Assembly (NCBI GenBank): GCA_016871475.1
Contig: VHDG01000101.1
Coordinates: forward strand, 1 to 9,441
Direction of reading: 5' to 3'
Origin: Verrucomicrobiota bacterium
Lineage (GTDB): Bacteria; Verrucomicrobiota; Verrucomicrobiia; Limisphaerales; UBA11320
Length of the DNA stretch: 9,441 nucleotides
Position 1 is the first letter of the stretch. Each line of letters opens with the position of its first letter. The notes beneath the pieces are model-generated. The model was not told where the DNA came from and made no database searches. It saw nothing but the letters and a program-made list of their open reading frames with translations. This document shows, piece by piece, positions 1 to 6,182 of the stretch. The position numbers and the translations under genes were made by a program.

Positions 1-2
1 CT

Positions 3-131
3 CCACGTGAGAATCCTCTTCCAACCACCCTTCCACACCTGGTTCAGAGGAACTTTTCTATTGCCCCAACTTACCCGGACCGGGATGGTTGCGTCCCTTT
101 GAAAAAGCAAATTCCTGTGAGTGGTAGATGA
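3..131 (+). CDS. possible C-terminal end of an upstream gene (partial)
   Basis: This frame is open from the left edge and encodes 42 residues ending in IPVSGR before a TGA at 129-131. That TGA overlaps the ATG of the next gene as ATGA, the same arrangement found at the next gene boundary (1026-1029). The overlap is the main reason to read this as the tail of a coupled upstream gene. Another frame is open to the TGA at 100-102, so openness alone proves little. The peptide contains a IAPTYPDRDGC stretch, but I do not recognise a family. The start and most of the protein lie outside the window. Confidence 0.35.
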   Translation, partial: PRENPLPTTLPHLVQRNFSIAPTYPDRDGCVPLKKQIPVSGR

Positions 132-1029
132 GAGTCATTATCATTACGGGCGAACGACCGCACCATAAGCATCTTTGCGTAAGTCTTGCAAGAGATCACG
201 ATATCGCGGCGATTGTCCATCCGCGCGCTCAGCAGAAAACCTTGTCGTGGAAGGTCAAGAAATTTCGACGAGAGGTGCGGCGCGATAGGGCGGCGTATGC
301 CGCCATTCGATTGGCGACGAAACTCAAGGGAGGCCTGTGGGGTTGGTCGGCTTCTACCGCGATTGAAGAGGCCGAACGAACCTTCTTCCCAAACGCAGCG
401 GCGGACTATGACGGCCTGGAACAGTCATGCATACACAGGCCCGCGGATGTAAACGACCGAACGTTTGTATCGGAGCTTGCGCGGCTTGGTCCTGACGTGG
501 TGGTGTGTTTGGGCGGCGCCATCTATCGCGAACCGCTTGTTTCCGCGTTTCCGAAGATGCTCAATTCCACAGCGGCGTATCCCCGATCTTTAACGGGTCG
601 TCCACAATAGAATTCGCTTACGCCAGCGGCGCTCTCGGCTTTTGCGGCGGCACGCTGATGACCTTAAGTCCGGTCATCGACGGGGGCGACATCCTTGCAC
701 ACTACTTTCCGGCTATTTCGAAAGACGATACCCCCGCGACACTGTTCATGAAGACGGCCATGGGCGCGGCCACGCTTTACCAGCGCGTGCTCTCGGATAT
801 GGAGCGGGGTACGAGGATAGTCGGTTGTCCGCAGGGTAAGCCGATGTTCTATTTTCGGGGCAGCGATTGGACCCTGCACCAAAGCTGTACGGTGCGGCGT
901 CTCATCGACGGCAATGTTGCGGAACGATTCTCGCGCGAGGAGCAGGTATCGGAGTATTGGTCGCTTTCAAGCCCCGAGGCGGCCCGAGAGGCGATGCGAA
1001 AACGACTCATGGAGCTTCTCAATCTATGA
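128..1029 (+). pseudogene. formyltransferase-family protein, one frameshift
   Basis: Two frames together make one formyltransferase fold, as in methionyl-tRNA formyltransferase and the sugar N-formyltransferases of polysaccharide loci. The first frame (128 to about 566) starts MRVIIITGERP and carries GPDVVVCLGGAIY and PKMLN. The second (about 565 to 1029) continues HSGVSPIFNGSS, GGTLMTLSPVIDGGDILAH and a helical tail. Restoring one base at 563-568 gives LN-x-HSGVSP, so the family's Asn-x-His pair is present. The Asp of the usual N-H-D triad is in VIDGGD. The restored product is about 300 residues and has no FMT-type C-terminal tRNA domain, which suits a sugar or small-molecule acceptor. Its start overlaps an upstream stop, and its stop overlaps the deacetylase start. 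The natural substrate cannot be read from the sequence. The shift may be real or an assembly error. Confidence 0.8.
1011..1029 (+). promoter_or_regulatory. RBS and ATGA overlap deciding the deacetylase start
   Basis: GGAG at 1011-1014 stands 11 bases before ATG 1026-1028, which shares bases with the formyltransferase TGA at 1027-1029. The layout suggests translational coupling. If the formyltransferase frameshift is real, ribosomes would terminate at 608-610 instead, and coupled expression of the deacetylase could fall. Confidence 0.6.
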
Positions 1030-2033
1030 TGTCGATGAAGATGATGATTAAGCAGCTGGTGGGTGGGATCGCAACCTCTTCGATACTCGCTCCGGTGATG
1101 CGGCGAAGCCTGCAATCGAGCATAAACATCATTTATTATCATCGCGTCGGAACACCGCCATCGTATTACAAATCCTTCTTTAGTGGCTGCACGTATGAGC
1201 GGTTCGAGCGTGATCTCGATGTACTGCAGTCCTACTTTCAGTTTGTTTCTCTGGAGGACATGCTTCTTGGCGAGCGCGTGACCGGTGACAAGCCTGCGGC
1301 GGCCCTCACGTTTGACGACGGATTCAGCCTTATCGGGAACGGCGTCATGGACCTTCTTAACCGGCGAGGCATTCGCGCAACAACGCTGGTCATTACGGAA
1401 TGCCTCGACAACAGGCAGCTTATGTGGCGGCACAAGTTGAGCGCGGTTCTGGCCGAGACGCCCAACGCTCAAGCATTGCGCGCGTACAATCAGATAGCCT
1501 CCGCGAACGCACTACCGACGGCGTCCAGCCCGAGCGAAATTATCAGGGTCTCATTCGAGATGCCGATGGAGACCAAGGACGAGTTAATGGACGAGTGGTG
1601 GGCGAGGTGCGGGATGCAGCCTCTACCTGCGTATCTTGCGGCGCATCAACCGTATTTTACCTGGGAGGAACTGCGGACGTGGCGGAAGAACGGGCACTCG
1701 GTCGGCCTGCATACGGCCACGCACGTTTCGTGCTCGCGTCTGGCTCCCGACGCCGTTGACAAAGAAATTGTCGCGCCGGCGCGCGAGCTGAGAACCGCGC
1801 TTGACGCAAAGGTGCTGCCGTTTTCGTATCCGTTCGGCCACCGACTGCCGCCGACGATTGCAGAGTCCCTATATCGAGACGGGATGATCGATTGCGTTTT
1901 GGGGATTCAGGGATATGCGACCGTGGGCGCGCCTCTACATCGGCTTGAGCGAGCCAATGGCGAAGTTGAACTTGAGTACAGCGTTCTTGGCAAACCCGCT
2001 CTTATGAACGCCAGGCGAGCGATGGGCTTCTAG
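1026..2033 (+). CDS. polysaccharide deacetylase (NodB/CE4 family)
   Basis: This intact 335-residue protein belongs to carbohydrate esterase family 4, metal-dependent enzymes that remove N- or O-acetyl groups from glycans. Residues 34-42 (NIIYYHRVG) are the usual opening of the polysaccharide-locus subgroup. TFDDGF at 95-100 is motif 1, with the catalytic and metal-binding Asp pair. HTATH at 229-233 is motif 2, with the two metal His residues. FSYPFG at 266-271 is the motif 3 region. A roughly 100-residue insert separates motifs 1 and 2. I chose the ATG at 1026 because it overlaps the preceding TGA as ATGA and has GGAG at 1011-1014. The longer frame beginning at 867 runs antisense-free through the formyltransferase and is unlikely to be translated. 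No obvious signal peptide is visible, so it may act on a lipid-linked or nucleotide-linked precursor in the cytoplasm. That last point is inference. Confidence 0.9.
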   Translation: MMSMKMMIKQLVGGIATSSILAPVMRRSLQSSINIIYYHRVGTPPSYYKSFFSGCTYERFERDLDVLQSYFQFVSLEDMLLGERVTGDKPAAALTFDDGFSLIGNGVMDLLNRRGIRATTLVITECLDNRQLMWRHKLSAVLAETPNAQALRAYNQIASANALPTASSPSEIIRVSFEMPMETKDELMDEWWARCGMQPLPAYLAAHQPYFTWEELRTWRKNGHSVGLHTATHVSCSRLAPDAVDKEIVAPARELRTALDAKVLPFSYPFGHRLPPTIAESLYRDGMIDCVLGIQGYATVGAPLHRLERANGEVELEYSVLGKPALMNARRAMGF

Positions 2034-2056
2034 GAGTCGGGACGTCCATTGCTCTG

Positions 2057-2530
2057 TTAACGATCCGCCTTCCACATATTTAGCACGGCGTCGAAAACTT
2101 CATCGACTTCGATGAGGTGCATGCAGGACGGGGAGGCCAGTCGATCATGCGAACTTCGTATCCTGGGGAGTGGGGCGAAGCACATTTGGCGGTGAGCACG
2201 ACGGCGCGAGCCATCCATGGGCCGGTTTGTCTCGGGCCGGTTGGGCCGAATAGCGCAACGAGCGGGATCCGAAGGGCCGAACATATGTGGATGGGAAGAC
2301 TGTCCGCGCTAACGACGACGCTGCACTGGTCGAGCATCGCACAGTACGTCATCATCGGCGCATCTTGAATATGACCACGCGGCGACCTGAAACGTGATGC
2401 GACAGATACTCTGCGCAATTCCTGTCATCGGGACCACAGAACATCGCCACCATAACGGCGGGATCTTCGGCAAGAAGCCGCTTGGTCAGGTCTACGAACG
2501 AATCTAGGGGCCACCGCCGCGCAATGCACG
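2057..2530 (-). pseudogene. GT9 (heptosyltransferase-like) glycosyltransferase remnant, C-terminal half
   Basis: Three minus-strand frames read in order give the C-terminal domain of a GT9 enzyme. The first has RRWPLDSFVDLTKRLL and MVAMFCGPDDRN. The second has DAPMMTYCAMLDQCSVVVS, then ADSLPIHICSAL, then IPLVALFGPTGPRQTGP. The third has CMHLIEVDEVFDAVLNM and the stop at 2057-2059. These match the GT9 order: nucleotide-sugar fold, DS-x-x-x-H box, LFGPT-x-P box, then a CM-x-x-I tail. Each shift fits the loss of one base: one near 2364-2365 (FK/DAP junction) and one in the G4 run at 2130-2133. Only about 158 residues of a usual 330-350 remain; the N-terminal acceptor-binding half is absent. The homology ends near 2525, where an excisionase-like sequence starts. 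The gene converges on the deacetylase gene. It is very unlikely to be functional. Confidence 0.82.
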
Positions 2531-2848
2531 ACGCGGTACATTGATAATTGGATGAAGCTCGGCTACCTGCCATACATTAAAATCGGGGGAACCGTGCGGT
2601 TCAAGATTACCGACGTGGATGCTTATCTGAATGAAAACTTCCGCGTGGCGCGTCAGGGGCGGACCACCCGGTTTGCCTCAGTTTCCATGCAGTCTTCCCA
2701 ACCGGATTTCACTACCGGAAATGAACCTGTTCAGACGGTGGTTCCGAACGCTGCTGCCTCGTGCGAAGATGAGAGAACCGAGGCACCGGGTGCCGGGGCG
2801 ATGGCAAACCACTTCACCGCATCTGCGGGACGGACCAACTCGCGATAG
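2531..2848 (+). pseudogene. excisionase-like HTH (MerR/HTH_17 type) fragment, 5' end missing
   Basis: The frame reads TRYIDNWMKLGYLPYIKIGG and then VRFKITDVDAYLNENF. This is the second half of the small winged-helix domain found in phage and island excisionases: recognition helix, G-x-LP-x-x-x-I-G turn, then RF-x-x-x-DVDAYL. The usual first helix (LT-x-x-E-x-A-x-x-L type) is not found upstream. Sequence left of about 2525 is instead antisense GT9, so the 5' end is lost. An internal ATG at 2552 exists but would skip part of the HTH. Recognisable homology ends near 2650. The frame stays open to the TAG at 2846-2848 and crosses the end of the recombinase gene antisense, so the last 60-odd codons may be meaningless. 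Xis-type proteins direct excision with a neighbouring integrase, which fits the next gene. Confidence 0.72.
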
Positions 2849-4011
2849 TTCGAAAAGACCATGCGTGGCGAATTCCCAGCTTCAAGAGCGACTTGGGCCA
2901 CGTTCTGGGTTTGCGCTACCCGGTAACTGATGAAGGAGCGCCGCAACGCGTTGTGTTTCCAAACGAAGCTTCCCGGCGGCGTTTCTTGCTGCCACTGGGC
3001 GTGAACCGCCTCAGCCAACCACAGCAGTTGTTTCGACATGCTGGCGTAGGGGCAAACCTTGCCGTGCACTCGCTGGTGCGGACCAAGCCATGCTTTCAGG
3101 TTGGGAAGGATCGGCACCAAACAGCGGCTCGCAGTCCTGGCGTTGCTGGCCGTCACCTCGACAAAACCGTCATCAAGTCGCACCTGCGACCAGTCGAGCC
3201 GGGAGATTTCAGCATGGCGCAGTCCGACGAATCCCCCAATCGCAAGGAAGGGAACCAGTTTCGGTTCGGAATGGTTCAAAATGCGGGTCATTTCTTCCGG
3301 GGTGAAAATCTCAATGCCCACTTCATGCTCTTTGGCGAGAGCAACCGATTCCACTTGCGCCGCGCCTTTGGCAACGTAGCCCCGCGTTTCGGCGAAATAG
3401 AACAGGGTGGCAATGGCACGCCGGTAGTTGTTTCGGGAGCGCCCCGACAATTCGAGGCTTCGCAAAAAATCCTCGATCTCGGCGGTGGTCACCATGGCGA
3501 TCGTGGTTTTGAACCTCTCGGCGAAGAGGCCAAGGCGACTGCGCAAGTGTTTCAGATAAACATCGCTCATTCCATCGGCCTGTTTGGCCTTGAGCAATTC
3601 TGCCAAAACGTCTGGAACGAGTTTGCGCGGGAGGTTGTTAGGGTTTTGCCTGGTATAAACCGGGCCGCATCCAGGATTGATCCGCCGTCCATTACTTTGA
3701 GTGCCTCCGCGAACTGGAGGGCTGCCATCTCGAGTCCAACGCCTGTGGGCCTGAGCACCTCAATCGCCCGGATATAGGCCAGTCGATCCTGGCTGGTCAG
3801 AGTGAGCACGTCCAACTCACCGGCTGACAGCTTATTCGCTGTCACCTCCGCTTCGGTGACCGCCAACCCGAGGTCTGCAAAGGTTTTGCGCTGGCGTCTA
3901 TCACCAATGTAATGGACCACGGTGTAGGAATCGCACCCGGGTCGGAGTGTGATAGATTTTGACGATCGTGTGGCCCCGTTTCACCACCATGGGAAACTTT
4001 GGCTTCGACAT
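2731..4011 (-). pseudogene. tyrosine recombinase (phage/island integrase), two frameshifts
   Basis: Three minus-strand frames make a nearly full-length integrase of about 425 residues. It begins at ATG 4011-4009 (MSKPKFPMVVKRGHTIVKIY), with an in-frame stop 12 bases upstream. The frame changes within about 3934-3945, after TPTRV, to CDSYTVVHYIGDRRQRKTF. It changes again within 3641-3650, fitting one base lost in a T4 run, to NNLPRKLVPDVLAELL. The rest is the core-binding domain (SDVYLKHLRSRLGLFAERF) and the catalytic domain. GLRHAEISRLDW supplies the first Arg, HNALRRSF the second, and SPRMVFSNYREL the Tyr nucleophile. The usual beta-hairpin Lys position reads NARTASRC, an apparent Arg, and the His often following LR is Arg. 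It starts beside the 3' end of tmRNA, a known target of such enzymes. I judge it inactive unless the shifts are assembly errors. Confidence 0.88.
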
Positions 4012-4020
4012 GGGGCGAAG

Positions 4021-4042
4021 CTGTCAGGAAACTGTCATGAAA
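4021..4042. repeat. tandem 11-bp near-identical repeat
   Basis: CTGTCAGGAAA (4021-4031) is followed at once by CTGTCATGAAA (4032-4042); 10 of 11 bases match. The pair lies between the recombinase start codon and the tmRNA 3' end, where arm-type integrase or Xis sites would be expected. The sequence shows only the repeat; a binding role is inference. Confidence 0.6.
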
Positions 4043-4068
4043 TCAAACAAATCCTCGAATTCCTTAGG

Positions 4069-4074
4069 AAAAAA
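4069..4074 (-). terminator. T6 run right after the tmRNA CCA end
   Basis: On the minus strand six T residues directly follow the encoded CCA. The tmRNA acceptor stem and T arm just before could act as the hairpin of an intrinsic terminator, and would separate tmRNA transcription from the recombinase start 58 bp downstream. There is no dedicated GC-rich hairpin, so termination may be partial. Confidence 0.35.
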
Positions 4075-4108
4075 TGGTGGAGGCGGCGGGAGTTGAACCC
4101 GCGTCCCA
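4075..4108. other. candidate attachment site (tmRNA 3' end)
   Basis: The T arm and acceptor-stem sequence of ssrA sits beside the recombinase gene, as in islands integrated at tmRNA. The tmRNA is complete, as expected when an element restores the target end. No second copy of this 3' segment occurs elsewhere in the window, so the other end of the element, if it survives, lies outside it. The exact crossover cannot be placed. Confidence 0.4.
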
Positions 4109-4302
4109 AGCAAGAAAACCGGCCGCGACTACATGCTTAGCCAAGGTATTTTGTCGGCCACAGGAAATCACCCTGACTCGAAACCTGCAGCTTAGTCAGC
4201 ATGGAGTTTCTCGGCGTCTTGCGCGCTGTCCCCACAAGAACACCACCCCGACTAATAGCGCTCACTCCCCTTAGCCGGGATCCAGGGGTGAACGTCACAG
4301 CC

Positions 4303-4332
4303 TTAGGCTGCGAGGGCCAACTCTTCGTTAGC
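4303..4332 (-). other. tmRNA proteolysis-tag reading frame
   Basis: Inside tmRNA the frame GCT AAC GAA GAG ... GCC TAA encodes ANEELALAA and a stop. The hydrophobic LALAA end is the standard SsrA degron recognised by ClpXP-type proteases. I placed the resume codon at GCT (4332-4330), because the alanine-first start is the rule and an A-rich single-stranded stretch precedes it. The tag is nine residues, at the short end of the family. Confidence 0.85.
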
Positions 4333-4427
4333 TCTTAATTTTTTAGTTCGATTTTTTACGAGGCCAACGAACCATCCTCGGCATGCCGCCTCCGGCGCAC
4401 TCACATGGTCGAAACCAGTACGCCCCC

Positions 4428-4753
4428 ACTCGGGTCTTCTCCAACCCAACCCAACCCAACCCAGCGGGCCAAGACTGACAGCCCGCAATCTGCACTCCGC
4501 CGCCAAAAGGTCAATTCCGATCCCAGAAACAACATGGACGAAGTCCACCCGGAAAAAATCGTGCTTAACGCCTTGGAAGGTTTGTCGATTGAAATTGATG
4601 TCGGCTAGACTAGGGTAGCCATGCGCAGTGCCCAGTGTGGTGATCTTTCGGCCATGGACGGGGGCGTTGCCGGGGCGTCCATGACAACTGGTGCGGATAG
4701 CCACGGCCGGGCGTTTAACCGCCAATCGCATGCAACCAGTACATTCTGTAGAT
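4428..4753. other. intergenic region between divergent ssrA and dehydrogenase genes
   Basis: About 325 bp hold no gene I can support. The region must contain the ssrA promoter (minus) and probably that of the sugar-nucleotide genes (plus). I see the G-quadruplex repeat at 4445-4462. There is a weak TTGACC -35-like element on the minus strand at 4514-4509, with no good -10. On the plus strand a TTGAAA-like box near 4589 precedes TAGGGT by about 16 bases. None of these is convincing. Short frames crossing the region have no family resemblance. Confidence 0.5.
4445..4462 (-). repeat. perfect G-quadruplex motif, (GGGTT)n, upstream of ssrA
   Basis: On the minus strand, the sense strand of ssrA, four GGG tracts are separated by TT (GGGTTGGGTTGGGTTGGG). 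A further TTGG follows, ending at 4441. Plus-strand C tracts are at 4445-4447, 4450-4452, 4455-4457 and 4460-4462. It ends 17 bases before the mature tmRNA 5' end, so it lies in the promoter-proximal region or in the transcribed 5' leader. Short loops and four G3 tracts are the standard criteria for a stable intramolecular G4. Folding in the cell is inference. Confidence 0.85.
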
Positions 4754-6049
4754 ATGAGAGAACAAAAGATCGCTGTTATCGGACTGGGCTATGTAGGACT
4801 TCCCCTTTCCCTCCAATTCGCACGCTCAGGAGTCGCCGTGCTCGGTGTTGACACCGATCAAGCAAAGGTGGACGACTGCAACGCCGGCAGAGGCTACATC
4901 AAACATATCTCCGGTGAGATGATCCAGGAGCAGGTCCGCGCTGGAAAGTTTTCCGCCACCAAGGACTTCGCGCGTATTCGTGAAGTCGACGCCATCATCA
5001 TCTGCGTCCCGACGCCGCTGAACAAAAACCGCGAGCCGGATATCAGCTACATCATCAAGACCGGCGAATCGATCGCCCCGCACCTGCAGAAAGGCACGCT
5101 GGTGGTCCTGGAATCCACCACCTACCCCGGCACGACGGATGAAGATCTCCTGCGGGTCCTCGAGAAAGGATCCAACCTCAAGGCGGGTCGCGATTTTCAT
5201 CTCGCGTTCTCGCCCGAACGCGAAGACCCAGGCAACCCCGACAGCAAAGTCGCCATCATTCCCAAAGTTGTTGGCGGGCTTACGCCTCAATGCCTTGAAC
5301 GGGCAAAAGCCCTCTATGGAGCGGCCATCAAGACCATCGTGCCCGTGTCTTCATGCCGCGCGGCAGAGGCGACAAAGCTCCTCGAGAATATCTTCCGCGG
5401 CGTCAACATTGCTTTGGTTAACGAACTCAAAGTGGTCTATGACGCCATGGGCATCGATGTCTGGGAGGTCATCAACGCCGCCAAGACAAAGCCCTTCGGT
5501 TACATGGCTTTCTACCCAGGCCCCGGTCTCGGAGGTCACTGCATCCCCATCGACCCCTTCTACCTGACCTGGAAGGCTCGGGAATACGGACAGAACACCA
5601 AGTTCATCGAGCTTGCCGGTGAGGTGAACACAGCCATGCCTCAGCATGTTGTGAACAGGACCGCAGAAGCGCTGAACACCCGCCGCAAGCCCCTGAACGG
5701 CAGCAAAATCCTCCTGCTTGGCCTGGCCTATAAGCCTGACGTGGATGACATGCGCGAATCCCCCACATTCATCCTCCTCGACCTTCTGAAGGCCCGCGGA
5801 GCGGAAGTGGCTTATTACGATCCGCACATCCCTGTGATCCGCCCTACGCGCGAGCATGCAAACTGGACCGGAACCAAGTCGGTGGCATGGAACAAGGAAA
5901 CCGTGGCCGGGTTCGATGCGGTCCTGATCTCCACAAATCACAAGACCGTGAATTACAAGGAGCTTGCGGAATGGGCCGAATGCATCATCGACACCCGCAA
6001 CGCGATGAGCGGCATCAAGAGCCGTCCGGGTCAGATCACGAAGGCATGA
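4754..6049 (+). CDS. wbpA: nucleotide-sugar 6-dehydrogenase, WbpA type (UDP-GlcNAc dehydrogenase likely)
   Basis: This intact 431-residue member of the UDP-glucose/GDP-mannose dehydrogenase family oxidises the C6 hydroxyl of a UDP-sugar to a carboxylate with two NAD+. The N-terminal Rossmann fold opens IAVIGLGYVGLPL (6-18), followed by CVPTPLN (84-90) and ESTTYPGTT (120-128). The central domain has FSPEREDPGN (152-161) and EATKLLENIFR (205-215, the Lys of the active site). The nucleophile is Cys263 in GPGLGGHCIPIDPFY. The C-terminal UDP-binding domain has GLAYKPDVDDMRESP. FSPEREDPGN and the overall pattern fit the WbpA UDP-GlcNAc subgroup better than UDP-glucose dehydrogenases, but substrate assignment is inference. 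I chose ATG 4754 because the Rossmann strand begins four residues in; an in-frame ATG at 4730 would add eight residues. Neither has a strong Shine-Dalgarno. The next gene supplies the matching epimerase. Confidence 0.9.
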   Translation: MREQKIAVIGLGYVGLPLSLQFARSGVAVLGVDTDQAKVDDCNAGRGYIKHISGEMIQEQVRAGKFSATKDFARIREVDAIIICVPTPLNKNREPDISYIIKTGESIAPHLQKGTLVVLESTTYPGTTDEDLLRVLEKGSNLKAGRDFHLAFSPEREDPGNPDSKVAIIPKVVGGLTPQCLERAKALYGAAIKTIVPVSSCRAAEATKLLENIFRGVNIALVNELKVVYDAMGIDVWEVINAAKTKPFGYMAFYPGPGLGGHCIPIDPFYLTWKAREYGQNTKFIELAGEVNTAMPQHVVNRTAEALNTRRKPLNGSKILLLGLAYKPDVDDMRESPTFILLDLLKARGAEVAYYDPHIPVIRPTREHANWTGTKSVAWNKETVAGFDAVLISTNHKTVNYKELAEWAECIIDTRNAMSGIKSRPGQITKA

Positions 6050-6182
6050 CTGTTTGCAGGGGAACCCTCACCGGTCCTACCCGGCTTGAATCCACTCCGG
6101 CATCCGCCCGCGTGCCTGACTCCACTTCGGAGCAACATGGCTTGCGGGCGACTCCGTTTTAGAGTGCTGTTCCCGCGTTCTC

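Larger units (their letters stand above)
4075..4427 (-). ncRNA. ssrA: transfer-messenger RNA (tmRNA, SsrA)
   Basis: This complete 353-nt tmRNA gene rescues stalled ribosomes in trans-translation with SmpB. The 5' end GGGGGCG (4427-4421) pairs over seven bases (one G-U) with CGCCTCC before the A-CCA 3' end at 4075. The 5' domain has the conserved TGGTTTCGAC. The 3' domain has GCTAAGCATGTAG and a T arm, GCGGG-TTCAACT-CCCGC. CCA is encoded. The tag frame lies at 4332-4303. The gene is divergent from the nucleotide-sugar dehydrogenase. The recombinase gene starts 63 bp beyond its 3' end, in the same direction. The ends are set by stem pairing, so they should be accurate to a base or two. Confidence 0.96.

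Noticed and set aside
849..1472. 207-residue minus-strand open frame
   Set aside because: It is antisense to the formyltransferase end and the deacetylase motifs, and its translation has no recognisable domain.
1960..1975. GAAGTTGAACTT as a possible second copy of the tmRNA 3' attachment sequence
   Set aside because: Only GTTGAAC is shared with the tmRNA T arm, and it codes inside the intact deacetylase.
2893..3777. 294-residue plus-strand open frame
   Set aside because: It is antisense to the recombinase; its openness across the frameshift comes from codon bias of the real gene.
4059..4070. Palindrome TTCC-TTA-GGAA beside the tmRNA 3' end as a terminator
   Set aside because: The stem is four A/T-containing pairs, and in the tmRNA direction the T run precedes it rather than follows it.
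4486..4514. TTGACC-like -35 box for ssrA on the minus strand
   Set aside because: No acceptable -10 lies 16-18 bases downstream (AGATTG), so I do not call a promoter.
4303..4731. 142-residue minus-strand frame ending in ANEELALAA
   Set aside because: Only its last nine codons are translated, as the tmRNA tag; the rest is tmRNA structure and upstream DNA.
5351..5941. 196-residue minus-strand frame
   Set aside because: It is antisense to the well-conserved dehydrogenase, whose motifs are intact on the plus strand.
6110..6170. Possible hairpin between dehydrogenase and epimerase (CGGAG...CTCCG around GCAA/TTGC)
   Set aside because: The stems are short and interrupted, with no T run and no riboswitch-like consensus; pairing of this size is expected by chance in GC-rich DNA.
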